Shown piece by piece: positions 1 through 6,259 of a stretch of DNA of 6,874 nucleotides (position 1 is the first letter of the stretch; the number at the start of each line of letters is the position of its first letter). Source of the DNA: an uncultured Rhizobiaceae group bacterium (GTDB lineage Bacteria > Pseudomonadota > Alphaproteobacteria > Rhizobiales > Rhizobiaceae). The stretch spans positions 1-6,874 of the forward strand of contig CALHHQ010000121.1 of the NCBI GenBank assembly GCA_938030645.1. The letters are read 5' to 3'. The notes under the pieces were generated by a model, which saw nothing but the letters and a program-made list of their open reading frames with translations, had not been told where the DNA came from and made no database searches. Both the position numbers and the translations under genes were made by a program.

Positions 1-1255
1 CTTGATAAATGAAACTGCTGGTGCTGCTGAAGATGGTCACAGGATTTGTAGCCCAAGTTGAAGGCAAGCCATCCGCGATCGCTGAACCCATTGCATTCTC
101 ATACATATAGACTCCTGGACCAGAGGTGCGGAAGTCTGTGCTCCCCCCCGAACCAAATGGCGCATATTGGAGCAAACCTGGAATCATCCATCGGTAGCAT
201 CTGATTTGAGCGGCAGTGCCATTGCATCCAATAGCATTCAAATACCAACCGGGCATAAGTGTTGCGGGTGTCGCAAGATCAAAGATTTTATGGCCTTGGG
301 AATCGGCGGATAAAGCCCCAAAGTCGGCTACCAGATCACCCACATTCCAAGAATTTCCGCTGGCCTCGCCAAGCTTATAAACACCTGCCCGCAACACACT
401 TCCAGTGTCAGTGCTCGCAGCATATTGAGCGATTGCACCGCCTAAAAGTTCAGTTGGTCTGTCCACGTGGAACACCGAAAAAATGATACGATTCTTCACA
501 AGCCCAAAATTAGAACGACCGTAAGAAACTGTATGCAAACATGGAGGACCCATAGCGAAGCTCTCGCCACCGGCTCCATCAGTGGGTGGGGTCAACAATT
601 CGAGATTGGCCCCATTGGGAAAAGAAACTGAGCCTGTTTCAGCTTTGGCAACAATAGCTTCGTTCCAAACACTGGAATCTGATGATGTTTTCACATGCCA
701 GTCATCATCACCTGTTGTTCCAAACTCTGCTCTGCCGCTGAAACCTGTCTGAAAAAGAACAGAGGCCGTGTCTGTGTCATTGTGCTTGTTGATTTTGACT
801 TGATGGCTAGACCCATTGTGAGTGAACAAACTTGCATCTGAGGCAACCGCCAGTTTATTGGTTGTGTCACCACTGGTCCCAACACCCACCCGTGACAAGT
901 TATTCAACGTGTTTGGCACAGGCGGCGCCACCCACTCGGTGCCATTGTAAATGACAAACACAGATTCATCACTGATCCACAAGAGCCACCCTTCTTGCAC
1001 GGTGTGAAACATCCAAAACCCGTCTACAAAGACAGCGATGTTCCCATCTTGCCCTTCCCAAGCACCGGAACCTTCTGTTCCCACCAAGAACGCTTCGCTG
1101 TGTTCAGGTTCTAAAGGTGGAACTGACAAATTGCGCGTCGAAACAGACAAATGAACAAGCGCATCAAGCATCCTCAAAGCTTCGTTATGCGTTACATGCT
1201 TTTGGGCTTGAGCTGCCATGAGATAAGGGAGGTTTAAACGATCAGTATTTTCCAT
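1..1255 (-). CDS. DUF2793-domain phage/GTA-type fibre or spike protein, C-terminus beyond window
   Basis: The frame stays open for 418 codons from ATG 1255 to the left edge, so the stop is outside the window. Residues about 7-110 match my memory of DUF2793: LPYLMAAQAQKHVTHNEALR at 9-28, then LDALVHLSV, a GAWEGQDG segment near 64-71 and EGWLLWISDE near 88-97. Residues about 120-215 (RVGVGT..TTNKLAVAS, LFQTGFSGRAEFGTTGDDDW) resemble the glycine-rich middle part that often follows this domain in alphaproteobacterial prophages and gene transfer agents. Residues 225-418 look like a beta-rich receptor-binding or trimerisation region, but I do not recognise them. No signal peptide or membrane segment is seen. 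From memory, the Rhodobacter capsulatus GTA head-spike protein GhsA carries a related domain; that link is unverified. The role as a surface fibre is inferred from family context. The start is chosen because homology begins within a few residues of this ATG and GGAG lies 9 nt upstream, inside a hairpin. Confidence 0.82.
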   Translation of the reverse strand, partial: MENTDRLNLPYLMAAQAQKHVTHNEALRMLDALVHLSVSTRNLSVPPLEPEHSEAFLVGTEGSGAWEGQDGNIAVFVDGFWMFHTVQEGWLLWISDESVFVIYNGTEWVAPPVPNTLNNLSRVGVGTSGDTTNKLAVASDASLFTHNGSSHQVKINKHNDTDTASVLFQTGFSGRAEFGTTGDDDWHVKTSSDSSVWNEAIVAKAETGSVSFPNGANLELLTPPTDGAGGESFAMGPPCLHTVSYGRSNFGLVKNRIIFSVFHVDRPTELLGGAIAQYAASTDTGSVLRAGVYKLGEASGNSWNVGDLVADFGALSADSQGHKIFDLATPATLMPGWYLNAIGCNGTAAQIRCYRWMIPGLLQYAPFGSGGSTDFRTSGPGVYMYENAMGSAIADGLPSTWATNPVTIFSSTSSFIYQ

Positions 1256-1261
1256 GGGATG

Positions 1262-1287
1262 ATGCTCCGAAGTAAATTTCGGAGCAT
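1262..1287 (-). promoter_or_regulatory. 10-bp hairpin that sequesters the Shine-Dalgarno of the DUF2793 gene
   Basis: ATGCTCCGAA (1262-1271) and TTCGGAGCAT (1278-1287) are perfect reverse complements around a 6-nt loop. In the minus-strand mRNA the 3' arm contains GGAG (plus-strand CTCC at 1265-1268), 9 nt before the ATG at 1255, and it is fully paired with CUCC of the 5' arm. No other purine-rich site lies at a suitable distance. No U-run follows the stem on either strand, so it does not look like an intrinsic terminator. What is seen is the repeat and its placement. A role as translational gate, thermosensor-like element or protein-binding operator is inference. Confidence 0.6.
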
Positions 1288-1328
1288 GATGATGGACCGC
1301 AAGACAACGGGCATAAGTGCGTATCTTG

Positions 1329-1377
1329 GCGGTTGAAGAGGTACGCGAACTGTCGTTATCAGTTTGAATTCAACCGC
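1329..1377. repeat. Nested inverted repeat in the BASS/DUF2793 spacer
   Basis: GCGGTTGAA (1329-1337) is repeated in reverse complement as TTCAACCGC (1369-1377), a perfect 9-bp outer stem. Inside it, AACTG (1348-1352) and CAGTT (1360-1364) form a 5-bp inner stem with a 7-nt loop. The right outer arm overlaps a 10-bp palindrome, TTGAATTCAA (1364-1373). It lies 69-117 nt downstream of the BASS gene stop and 74-122 nt upstream of the DUF2793 start. There is no clear U-tract, so a factor-independent terminator is not supported. It could be an RNA 3'-end structure or a regulator site. The rest of the 1256-1445 spacer holds the SD hairpin; I found no convincing -35/-10 pair and no TTAA-N7-TTAA CtrA-type box. 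Confidence 0.45.
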
Positions 1378-1445
1378 GTTTATTCGATATGCAGTAAATT
1401 CGGATCAAACAGCTGTTAGACTTATCCCCCGCAGGTATGCCAAAT

Positions 1446-2375
1446 TTAGGACACACGCTGATACAGTCGCCCCATAATATACGGCGTCAAATACATGGGA
1501 ATTTGATAGCAAGCCACATACAGCAAGAGCGGGTTGGTCACTTCCAAAGGCAGCGCGGCTAAGAACAAAGCCATGTTTCGGTTTCCAGAACCTATTGCAA
1601 ATGCCGTTCGATGATCGCTCTTTAAAAACTGTTTCATGCCAAACAGTGAGATAACTTGCAGTCCAATATTGACGCAAATGACGATCGCCAAAATTTGAAG
1701 AAGTCGTATGGGATCTTGAAAAAGTGCAGGGCCAAAAGCGGACATCAAACCCACGACTAAAACAGCCATGAGAAATGCAGAGACGCCATCCATAGCTGAA
1801 AGCGTCTCAGGTTCGGGGTCTTTTAAAACCGTCGCACGAATGAGGAATGCGGCTGATGATGACAAGACAATGATCGCCAGCAATTTAAGCGCTGCGTAGA
1901 AAACCGCTTCTGGCGAGCCGAACAATTGTGAAAGCCCAAAGACCGGGATCACAGTGATCGGCAAAGCAGCCGTAGCCAGAACCAAAAGGCGCAATGACGG
2001 TGCAGGATTTCCACCCACCATGATGGTGAGGTTTGGTGATCCAGATATTGGAGATGCCGCCAACATCAACACAATCGCTGCGGGCACCATCCCTGTCCAT
2101 CCAAAAAAGCTGAACAGCACAATTGCGATACACGGCAATATCAATTGATACAGTGCGATCACGAGAAACGTTGTCTTGATGCCTGATAGATTGCCCAACG
2201 CATCTTTGGGGCCAATGCGAAGCGCGGCAAAAAACAAAAGGCCAATCATAATCTCGGCCAAATATGATTTTGTGAGTAGTGCTAGTTCTGGAAAAGAAAT
2301 TCCGACCACCAGTCCCGCAATCAAAATCAACCGTCCGTACCTTGCCATCCATTGAAGAGGTGCAAGCGATGGCAT
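1446..2375 (-). CDS. BASS-family (bile acid:sodium symporter-like) membrane transporter
   Basis: This 309-residue protein is highly hydrophobic, with about nine to ten membrane segments by eye, close to the usual length of bacterial BASS proteins. Family-type motifs are ASPISGSPNL (107-116) followed by a GGNPAPS segment, which matches the first crossover region (often PGG.xSN), and AIGSGNRNMAL (260-270), which matches the second crossover helix. Known relatives are sodium-coupled carriers of organic anions such as bile acids, pyruvate, 2-keto acids and pantothenate; the substrate here is unknown and direction cannot be told. The ATG at 2375 is preferred because AAGGAG (2383-2388) lies 7 nt upstream and the protein becomes membrane-like directly after it. 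An in-frame ATG at 2582 would add about 69 residues that are only out-of-frame tauE sequence. The start overlaps the upstream tauE stop by one base (TGATG), so translation is probably coupled. Confidence 0.83.
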   Translation of the reverse strand: MPSLAPLQWMARYGRLILIAGLVVGISFPELALLTKSYLAEIMIGLLFFAALRIGPKDALGNLSGIKTTFLVIALYQLILPCIAIVLFSFFGWTGMVPAAIVLMLAASPISGSPNLTIMVGGNPAPSLRLLVLATAALPITVIPVFGLSQLFGSPEAVFYAALKLLAIIVLSSSAAFLIRATVLKDPEPETLSAMDGVSAFLMAVLVVGLMSAFGPALFQDPIRLLQILAIVICVNIGLQVISLFGMKQFLKSDHRTAFAIGSGNRNMALFLAALPLEVTNPLLLYVACYQIPMYLTPYIMGRLYQRVS

Positions 2376-2388
2376 CACATAACTCCTT
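2375..2388 (-). promoter_or_regulatory. TGATG stop/start junction with strong SD, tauE-like to BASS
   Basis: The tauE stop TGA (2377-2375) shares its last A with the ATG of the BASS gene. AAGGAG (2388-2383) sits in the last tauE codons, 7 nt ahead of that ATG. This arrangement fixes the BASS start and suggests that ribosomes finishing tauE re-initiate on the next gene, giving linked amounts of both membrane proteins. Confidence 0.8.
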
Positions 2389-3118
2389 GGATGATGAGCA
2401 ACACAGAAGCCATGCCCGCAATTGCCAACAAATAGGGTCGGTAATTGGTTGCCACCCTGCCCTTCAACCGTGCGCCAACTAAAGTCCCGAAAATCGCAGC
2501 TGGTGCCATGAAACACGCCAACCAGAACTGGTCCATCCCTGCCCAGCCCGAAAGGTACAAGGCCGCTAAAGACATTGCGCATCCAACTGCAAAGAAAGCT
2601 GCAAGTGTTGGTCTCGACTTTTGAGAATCTCTGCTTTGATAAATGAGTGCGAGCGGCGGTGCGCCGACCGACGTGATGACACCCATGAAGCCAGAGACCC
2701 AGCCCATGCCAAGCAAATTGCGCGTGGACATTTTTACGTTCCAGCCAAACACCGAAAGTGTCACCGCAACAGCAATCAGAATCCCGAATACCAGTTGGAA
2801 CGTGGACCGATCAGAAATGTATGTCAGCAGAACAGCACCGAGCGCGATGCCTGTGGTTCGTCCAACAGTTCCAACACCAACCTCCGACCAAACAATGTTT
2901 TGCCTTTCAGCAACAGCACCGACCAATGAGGTGGACATCCCAAGAAAAAGCGCAGGGGCAGGAACCAGAGCAGGATCAATCAATGCCAGAACTGGAGCAA
3001 CTGTTAAGCCGAACCCCATGCCAAGACCAGCTTGTATGACAGCGCCAATTGTGACGATGATCAAAACAGCAGCAGCAATCCAAAGCGAATTGAATACGAG
3101 TGGCTCAATTCCGATCAT
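2375..3118 (-). CDS. TauE/SafE-family sulfite/sulfonate exporter-like membrane protein
   Basis: This 247-residue protein has about seven to eight hydrophobic segments and the two-half layout of the TauE/SafE family. The first half has the signature around GAVIQAGLGMGFGLTVAPVL (25-44); the second repeats the theme at GFMGVITSVGAPPLALIY (143-160). Length agrees with the family. Members are linked to export of sulfite, sulfoacetate or other small anions in organosulfonate degraders, but many homologues have no known substrate, so the name is a family label. The start is the first ATG after an upstream in-frame TGA, and no earlier usable start exists. The 46-nt leader lacks a clear Shine-Dalgarno. 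It contains a weak 5-bp inverted repeat, GATCT (3124-3128) and AGATC (3142-3146). The gene lies between dctM and the BASS gene in the same direction. A TRAP system with an exporter suggests uptake of a compound whose breakdown leaves an anion to be expelled. Confidence 0.85.
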   Translation of the reverse strand: MIGIEPLVFNSLWIAAAVLIIVTIGAVIQAGLGMGFGLTVAPVLALIDPALVPAPALFLGMSTSLVGAVAERQNIVWSEVGVGTVGRTTGIALGAVLLTYISDRSTFQLVFGILIAVAVTLSVFGWNVKMSTRNLLGMGWVSGFMGVITSVGAPPLALIYQSRDSQKSRPTLAAFFAVGCAMSLAALYLSGWAGMDQFWLACFMAPAAIFGTLVGARLKGRVATNYRPYLLAIAGMASVLLIIQGVM

Positions 3119-3164
3119 TGTTCGATCTAAAGGTGAGGCACAGATCCAAATTCATATCGCATCA

Positions 3165-4472
3165 TTATCCACGTGCGTTGATGTTATCAGGCAACCAAGT
3201 GGCAAGTTGTGGCCACATGACCAGAATGATCACCATCAACAACATCAATCCCACCATTGGAATGGCTGTTTTTGAAATATACGATATTTCGTGTTTGGTC
3301 ATGCCCTGGAGTACGAAAAGATTGAAACCGATTGGCGGAGTCACTTGTGCCATTTCCACGACAACGACGATGAAGATGCCGAACCAAATCACATCAATTC
3401 CGGCTTGCCGGATCATCGGCTCGACAATCGCCATGGTCAGAACAACCGATGAAATTCCATCGAGGAACATGCCCAAGATCACGTAAAACACAGTGAGTGC
3501 CGCAATCAGCACGATTGGTGACAGTCCCAGTTCATCAATCCAAGCCGCTAACGCACGCGGCAGACCAGTGAACCCCATCGCAAGCGAAAGAAACGCAGCG
3601 CCCATCAAAATAAACGCCACCATGGCTGATGTTCTTGTGGCGCCCATAAGCGACTGCGAGAACGTGTTCCAGTTCAGTGACTTTTGCATCGCTGCTAACG
3701 CAAGAGACCCCACAACGCCGACAGCCGCCGCTTCGGTAGCGGTTGCATAGCCAAGATACATGGAGCCGATCACAACAAAAACCAGCGCCAAAACAGGAAT
3801 GAGAAAGCGGCTTTCTGAAACCATTTTTCCAAAGCTCATCTTCGGTTCTGGTTCGGGGCGTTGGTCACGTTTCACAAAATGCCAGGCCACAATGTAAGCC
3901 ATGAACAGGCCTGCAAGAACTAAACCCGGAAAAATGCCTGCCATGAAAAGCTTGGTGATGGATTCGTTGATGCTCACGCCATAAACAATCAGCGTCAGCG
4001 AAGGTGGGATCATCAAACCCAGAGTGGCCGCTCCTGCCAAAGTGCCAATGATCATATATTCAGGATAGCCACGTTTGCGCAGCTCTGGGATCGACATTTT
4101 TCCCACAGTCGTCAGCGTTGCAGCGGAAGAACCAGACACGGCCGCAAAGATTGTGCAACCGGCAATGTTGGTGTGGAGCAATCCACCCGGCAACCAGCGC
4201 AACCAAGGTGCAAGGCCACGAAACATGTCTTGAGACAATCGCGTTCGATAAAGTATTTCACCCATCCAGATGAACAAGGGCAATGCTGTCAACGTCCAGC
4301 TGGATGCACCCGTCCAGATTGTTGTGATCATCGCATCACCTGCGGGGCGAGACGTGAACAACTCCATGCCCACCCAAGCAACGCCCATCAGCGCAAGACC
4401 AATCCAGACCGAAGAGCCCAGCAATAAAAAGAGAACGAAAAGGAAGATAACAGTTGCGTAAAACTCGGTCAT
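3165..4472 (-). CDS. dctM: TRAP transporter large membrane subunit (DctM family)
   Basis: The 435-residue protein is the length expected for DctM and has about twelve or more hydrophobic segments, consistent with an elevator-type sodium-coupled permease in the inner membrane. Recognisable DctM blocks are GCTIFAAVSGSSAATLTTVG (105-124) followed by IPELRKRGYP, GLMIPPSLTLIVYG (152-165), YATATEAAAVGVVG (242-255) and EMAQVTPPIGFNLFVLQGM (373-391). It pairs with the DctQ protein encoded directly upstream and receives ligand from DctP. The ATG overlaps the dctQ stop in an ATGA tetranucleotide (4469-4472), and GGGGAG (4481-4486) lies 8 nt upstream within dctQ, so translation is probably coupled. The symbol is a family name; the cargo is not shown to be C4-dicarboxylate. 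Confidence 0.95.
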   Translation of the reverse strand: MTEFYATVIFLFVLFLLLGSSVWIGLALMGVAWVGMELFTSRPAGDAMITTIWTGASSWTLTALPLFIWMGEILYRTRLSQDMFRGLAPWLRWLPGGLLHTNIAGCTIFAAVSGSSAATLTTVGKMSIPELRKRGYPEYMIIGTLAGAATLGLMIPPSLTLIVYGVSINESITKLFMAGIFPGLVLAGLFMAYIVAWHFVKRDQRPEPEPKMSFGKMVSESRFLIPVLALVFVVIGSMYLGYATATEAAAVGVVGSLALAAMQKSLNWNTFSQSLMGATRTSAMVAFILMGAAFLSLAMGFTGLPRALAAWIDELGLSPIVLIAALTVFYVILGMFLDGISSVVLTMAIVEPMIRQAGIDVIWFGIFIVVVVEMAQVTPPIGFNLFVLQGMTKHEISYISKTAIPMVGLMLLMVIILVMWPQLATWLPDNINARG

Positions 4473-5182
4473 TCAACTGACTCCCCAATAATTGCCGTTT
4501 CACCGTTGGCCAACAAACGTGTGAGCATGTCCCACAGGGCTATCGCCAGTAGTGTTGTTCCAATGGACATGGGAATTTGCGGCAACCAAACGGGTGTATA
4601 AACCCATTCTGATCCTGTCGCTGCCCACATTTCACCCCATTTGCTGGGCGCATTTGCAAACATGCCAAAGAATGTCAGCAACCATTCAGGCACGAAGTCT
4701 TGACCTTGAGTTCGATCATTCAAAAGGTCTGACAGTATGTTGGTCTTGATTGCATAACGCGCGAAATATGTTGCCGTGAGTGCCGCAACAAGCATTGCGA
4801 ATGCATCCAACCAATAGCGCAGAAAATCATTCATATTCAAAAGAACAGACACTCTAATATGGGCACCGCGCGTCAACGTGTGCGCAAGCGCAAAGAACGA
4901 AGTTGCGGCCATGGCATACCCCGCATATTCAGTTGACCCTGGAAAAGTGATGTTCGACCAACGAGCAATCATCTGGCCCACAATGAGCAGTAGAATGAGC
5001 ATCATAAAACAGGCAGCCAGAATGCCAGAACCGAGATAGATGCGATCCAGAATGCGCCAGATGGGCGCAAGTAACCGGCGAGCACTGGCAGGCTTAAACA
5101 AACAGAGCGCCGCGATGCATGTTGGAAGAACGAACAACCAAAACCACAGCGGCACACCTAAAAATGGTTGCCAATCTCTCAC
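4469..5182 (-). CDS. dctQ: TRAP transporter small membrane subunit (DctQ family), enlarged form
   Basis: The DctQ signature is present as STEYAGYAMAATSFFALAH (83-101) followed by TRGAHIRVSVL, and the usual end TPVWLPQIPMSIG (196-208) leads into the last helix. Usual DctQ proteins have about 160-180 residues and four helices; this one has 237. The surplus comes from an extra N-terminal hydrophobic stretch (about 12-29) with a basic linker (30-47, with KPASARR), and from a longer hydrophilic segment of about 45 residues (150-195) before the final helix. By eye the helices are near 12-29, 48-71, 86-101, 123-144 and 204-222. The subunit stabilises DctM and helps dock DctP. The start is GTG at 5182, supported by AAGGAG 8 nt upstream. 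It overlaps dctM by 4 nt and is separated from dctP by a spacer with a strong stem-loop. Confidence 0.92.
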   Translation of the reverse strand: MRDWQPFLGVPLWFWLFVLPTCIAALCLFKPASARRLLAPIWRILDRIYLGSGILAACFMMLILLLIVGQMIARWSNITFPGSTEYAGYAMAATSFFALAHTLTRGAHIRVSVLLNMNDFLRYWLDAFAMLVAALTATYFARYAIKTNILSDLLNDRTQGQDFVPEWLLTFFGMFANAPSKWGEMWAATGSEWVYTPVWLPQIPMSIGTTLLAIALWDMLTRLLANGETAIIGESVE

Positions 5183-5190
5183 TGTCCACT

Positions 5191-5196
5191 CTCCTT
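5191..5196 (-). promoter_or_regulatory. Ribosome binding site that supports the GTG start of dctQ
   Basis: AAGGAG reads on the minus strand 8 nt before GTG at 5182. It lies 14 nt beyond the end of the dctP/dctQ stem-loop, so the hairpin does not bury it. It supports initiation at GTG rather than at a later codon. Confidence 0.75.
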
Positions 5197-5210
5197 AAGG
5201 GCAAATAAAG

Positions 5211-5236
5211 GCCCCGCAACCTTTGGGTCGCGGGGC
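5211..5236 (-). terminator. Intercistronic stem-loop after dctP, partial terminator or mRNA stabiliser
   Basis: In the minus-strand RNA, GCCCCGCGACC and GGUUGCGGGGC pair over 11 bp with one G-U wobble around a CAAA loop. The plus-strand arms are 5226-5236 and 5211-5221. The stem starts 11 nt after the dctP stop and is followed by CUUUAUUUG, a broken U-tract. Because dctQ follows only 28 nt later with its own good SD, complete termination is unlikely. Partial termination, or protection of the dctP 3' end, would give the excess of binding protein over membrane subunits that is common in TRAP systems. That last step is inference. Confidence 0.75.
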
Positions 5237-5247
5237 TTTGTCATTTT

Positions 5248-6222
5248 TTAGTTTGCTTTGTATGCATCCAAAATAGCTTGGCCATCAGCGCCAGCCGTTT
5301 TGAGCCAATCGGCGGTCATCTTGCCTCCAATGGCCTGCAACTCTTTCAAGAAATCTGGGCCGGCATCTTCGACTTTCATGCCGTTCTTCTCAAGCTGCTC
5401 GAAATACCAGCCCGCCAACTCAGCAGACTTTGCTGAACAAGCAGCACCTGTTTCATCGGCCGCCTTTTGAACGCCGGCTTTGGTTTCAGCATCAAGACCG
5501 TCCCAAACACCTTTGTTGACCATTACATAATTGCGCGGCAACCATGCGTTCACTTTGTAATAGTGAGACAGGTGTTCCCAGACCTTGCGATCATAGCCTG
5601 TTGAGCCCGATGAAATAAATGCTTCAGCAACACCAGTTGCTAGCGCTTGTGACAATTCTGCCGCCTCAACTTGCACTGGGATCATGCCGAGTTCTTCAGC
5701 AAATGTGGCAGTTGCCGTGTTGTACGAACGGAACTTCACGCCTTTTGTGTCAGCCGATGAGCCAACTGGCTTTTTGAAGTAAAATCCCTGACCCGGCCAA
5801 GGGCATGTGTACAGTGCCACGAGATTGAGCTTTGAAAGGGCTTCATTCACTTTCGGCTTAGCTGCAGCCCAAAGCTTATTATTATCTTCGTAAGTTGTTG
5901 CAATGAACGGAAGGTTGTCCCACCCCAAAATTGGCGCTTCGTTTGCGTGGGCCGACATAAAGCGCTCGCCGATTGGAGCCTGACCCGTTTGGACTGCGCG
6001 TTTAATTTCGCCGCCTTTGAATAGCGAACCGCCTGGATGGACGGTGATGTCAATTTTTCCATTGGTGTATTTCCGGACCTTATCTGCAAACTCAACGCCC
6101 TTTTCAGAATGGAAGTTGGTCGCTGAATACGCCATCGGCATATCCCACTTTTCAGCAACCGCTGATGAAAGCGAAACCGCTGTCAAAGCCGTTGCGGCAG
6201 CTAGAATTTTGAGTGTTTTCAT
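5248..6222 (-). CDS. dctP: TRAP transporter periplasmic solute-binding protein (DctP family)
   Basis: The product has 324 residues. Residues 1-23 form a signal peptide: basic KTLK start, alanine-rich core, AVA cleavage box, mature start near Glu24. Mature features fit DctP: GGSLFKGGEIKRAVQTGQ near 64-81, then GVKFRSYNTA (161-170), whose Arg165 is at the position of the arginine that binds the ligand carboxylate in characterised TRAP binding proteins, and VEAAELSQALATGVAEAF (185-202). The protein captures its ligand in the periplasm and delivers it to DctQM. The ligand is probably a small carboxylate; identity cannot be read. An in-frame ATG at 6315 would give 355 residues, but it would overlap the upstream enzyme gene and spoil the signal peptide, whereas ATG 6222 has GGGAG 7 nt upstream. 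It follows the DadA-like gene by 34 nt and precedes dctQ by 65 nt. Confidence 0.95.
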   Translation of the reverse strand: MKTLKILAAATALTAVSLSSAVAEKWDMPMAYSATNFHSEKGVEFADKVRKYTNGKIDITVHPGGSLFKGGEIKRAVQTGQAPIGERFMSAHANEAPILGWDNLPFIATTYEDNNKLWAAAKPKVNEALSKLNLVALYTCPWPGQGFYFKKPVGSSADTKGVKFRSYNTATATFAEELGMIPVQVEAAELSQALATGVAEAFISSGSTGYDRKVWEHLSHYYKVNAWLPRNYVMVNKGVWDGLDAETKAGVQKAADETGAACSAKSAELAGWYFEQLEKNGMKVEDAGPDFLKELQAIGGKMTADWLKTAGADGQAILDAYKAN

Positions 6223-6229
6223 TTTTCTT

Positions 6230-6234
6230 CTCCC
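6230..6234 (-). promoter_or_regulatory. Ribosome binding site deciding the dctP start
   Basis: GGGAG (minus strand) is 7 nt upstream of ATG 6222 and followed by an A-rich spacer. It selects the start that gives a normal signal peptide, against the longer in-frame start at 6315. Confidence 0.8.
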
Positions 6235-6241
6235 GTTTTTA

Positions 6242-6259
6242 TGAACCATTGTTGGTTCA
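6242..6259 (-). repeat. 7-bp stem-loop that contains the stop codon of the DadA-like gene
   Basis: TGAACCA (6242-6248) and TGGTTCA (6253-6259) are perfect reverse complements around a 4-nt loop. In the minus-strand mRNA the first three bases of the 5' arm are the stop codon UGA, and the stem ends 7 nt before the dctP SD. There is no U-run after it. It could mark an mRNA processing or stabilising point between the enzyme and the binding protein, or be chance; the stem is short and only moderately GC-rich. Confidence 0.45.

Noticed and set aside
143..149. Frameshift or pseudogene in the fibre gene at the homopolymer
   Set aside because: With seven bases the frame continues to the left edge in plausible protein sequence; a stop appears only if one base is added.
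259..486. Plus-strand 75-codon ORF in the left part
   Set aside because: It is antisense to the DUF2793 gene, shows no family resemblance, and such antisense ORFs occur across the whole window.
1262..1287. The 10-bp hairpin as a rho-independent terminator of the transport operon
   Set aside because: The stem is only moderately GC-rich and no U-run follows it in either direction; its place over the SD fits translational control better.
1256..1445. CtrA-type or sigma-70 promoter for the DUF2793 gene
   Set aside because: I looked for TTAA-N7-TTAA and for -35/-10 pairs on the minus strand. There is no TTAA in the spacer, and the best pair (TTGATC with GAATAA at 17 nt) has a poor -10.
1885..2421. 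Minus-strand 178-codon ORF
   Set aside because: It is a frame-shifted shadow of the BASS gene; the overlapping frame carries the BASS motifs.
2376..2582. Longer in-frame start for the BASS gene at 2582 (378 residues)
   Set aside because: The extra 69 residues are the out-of-frame shadow of tauE and are not membrane-like; ATG 2375 has AAGGAG 7 nt upstream and gives the normal family length.
2643..3275. Plus-strand 210-codon ORF
   Set aside because: It is antisense to tauE and the dctM end, with threonine/proline-rich low-complexity content typical of the reverse strand of a membrane-protein gene, and no SD or domain is evident.
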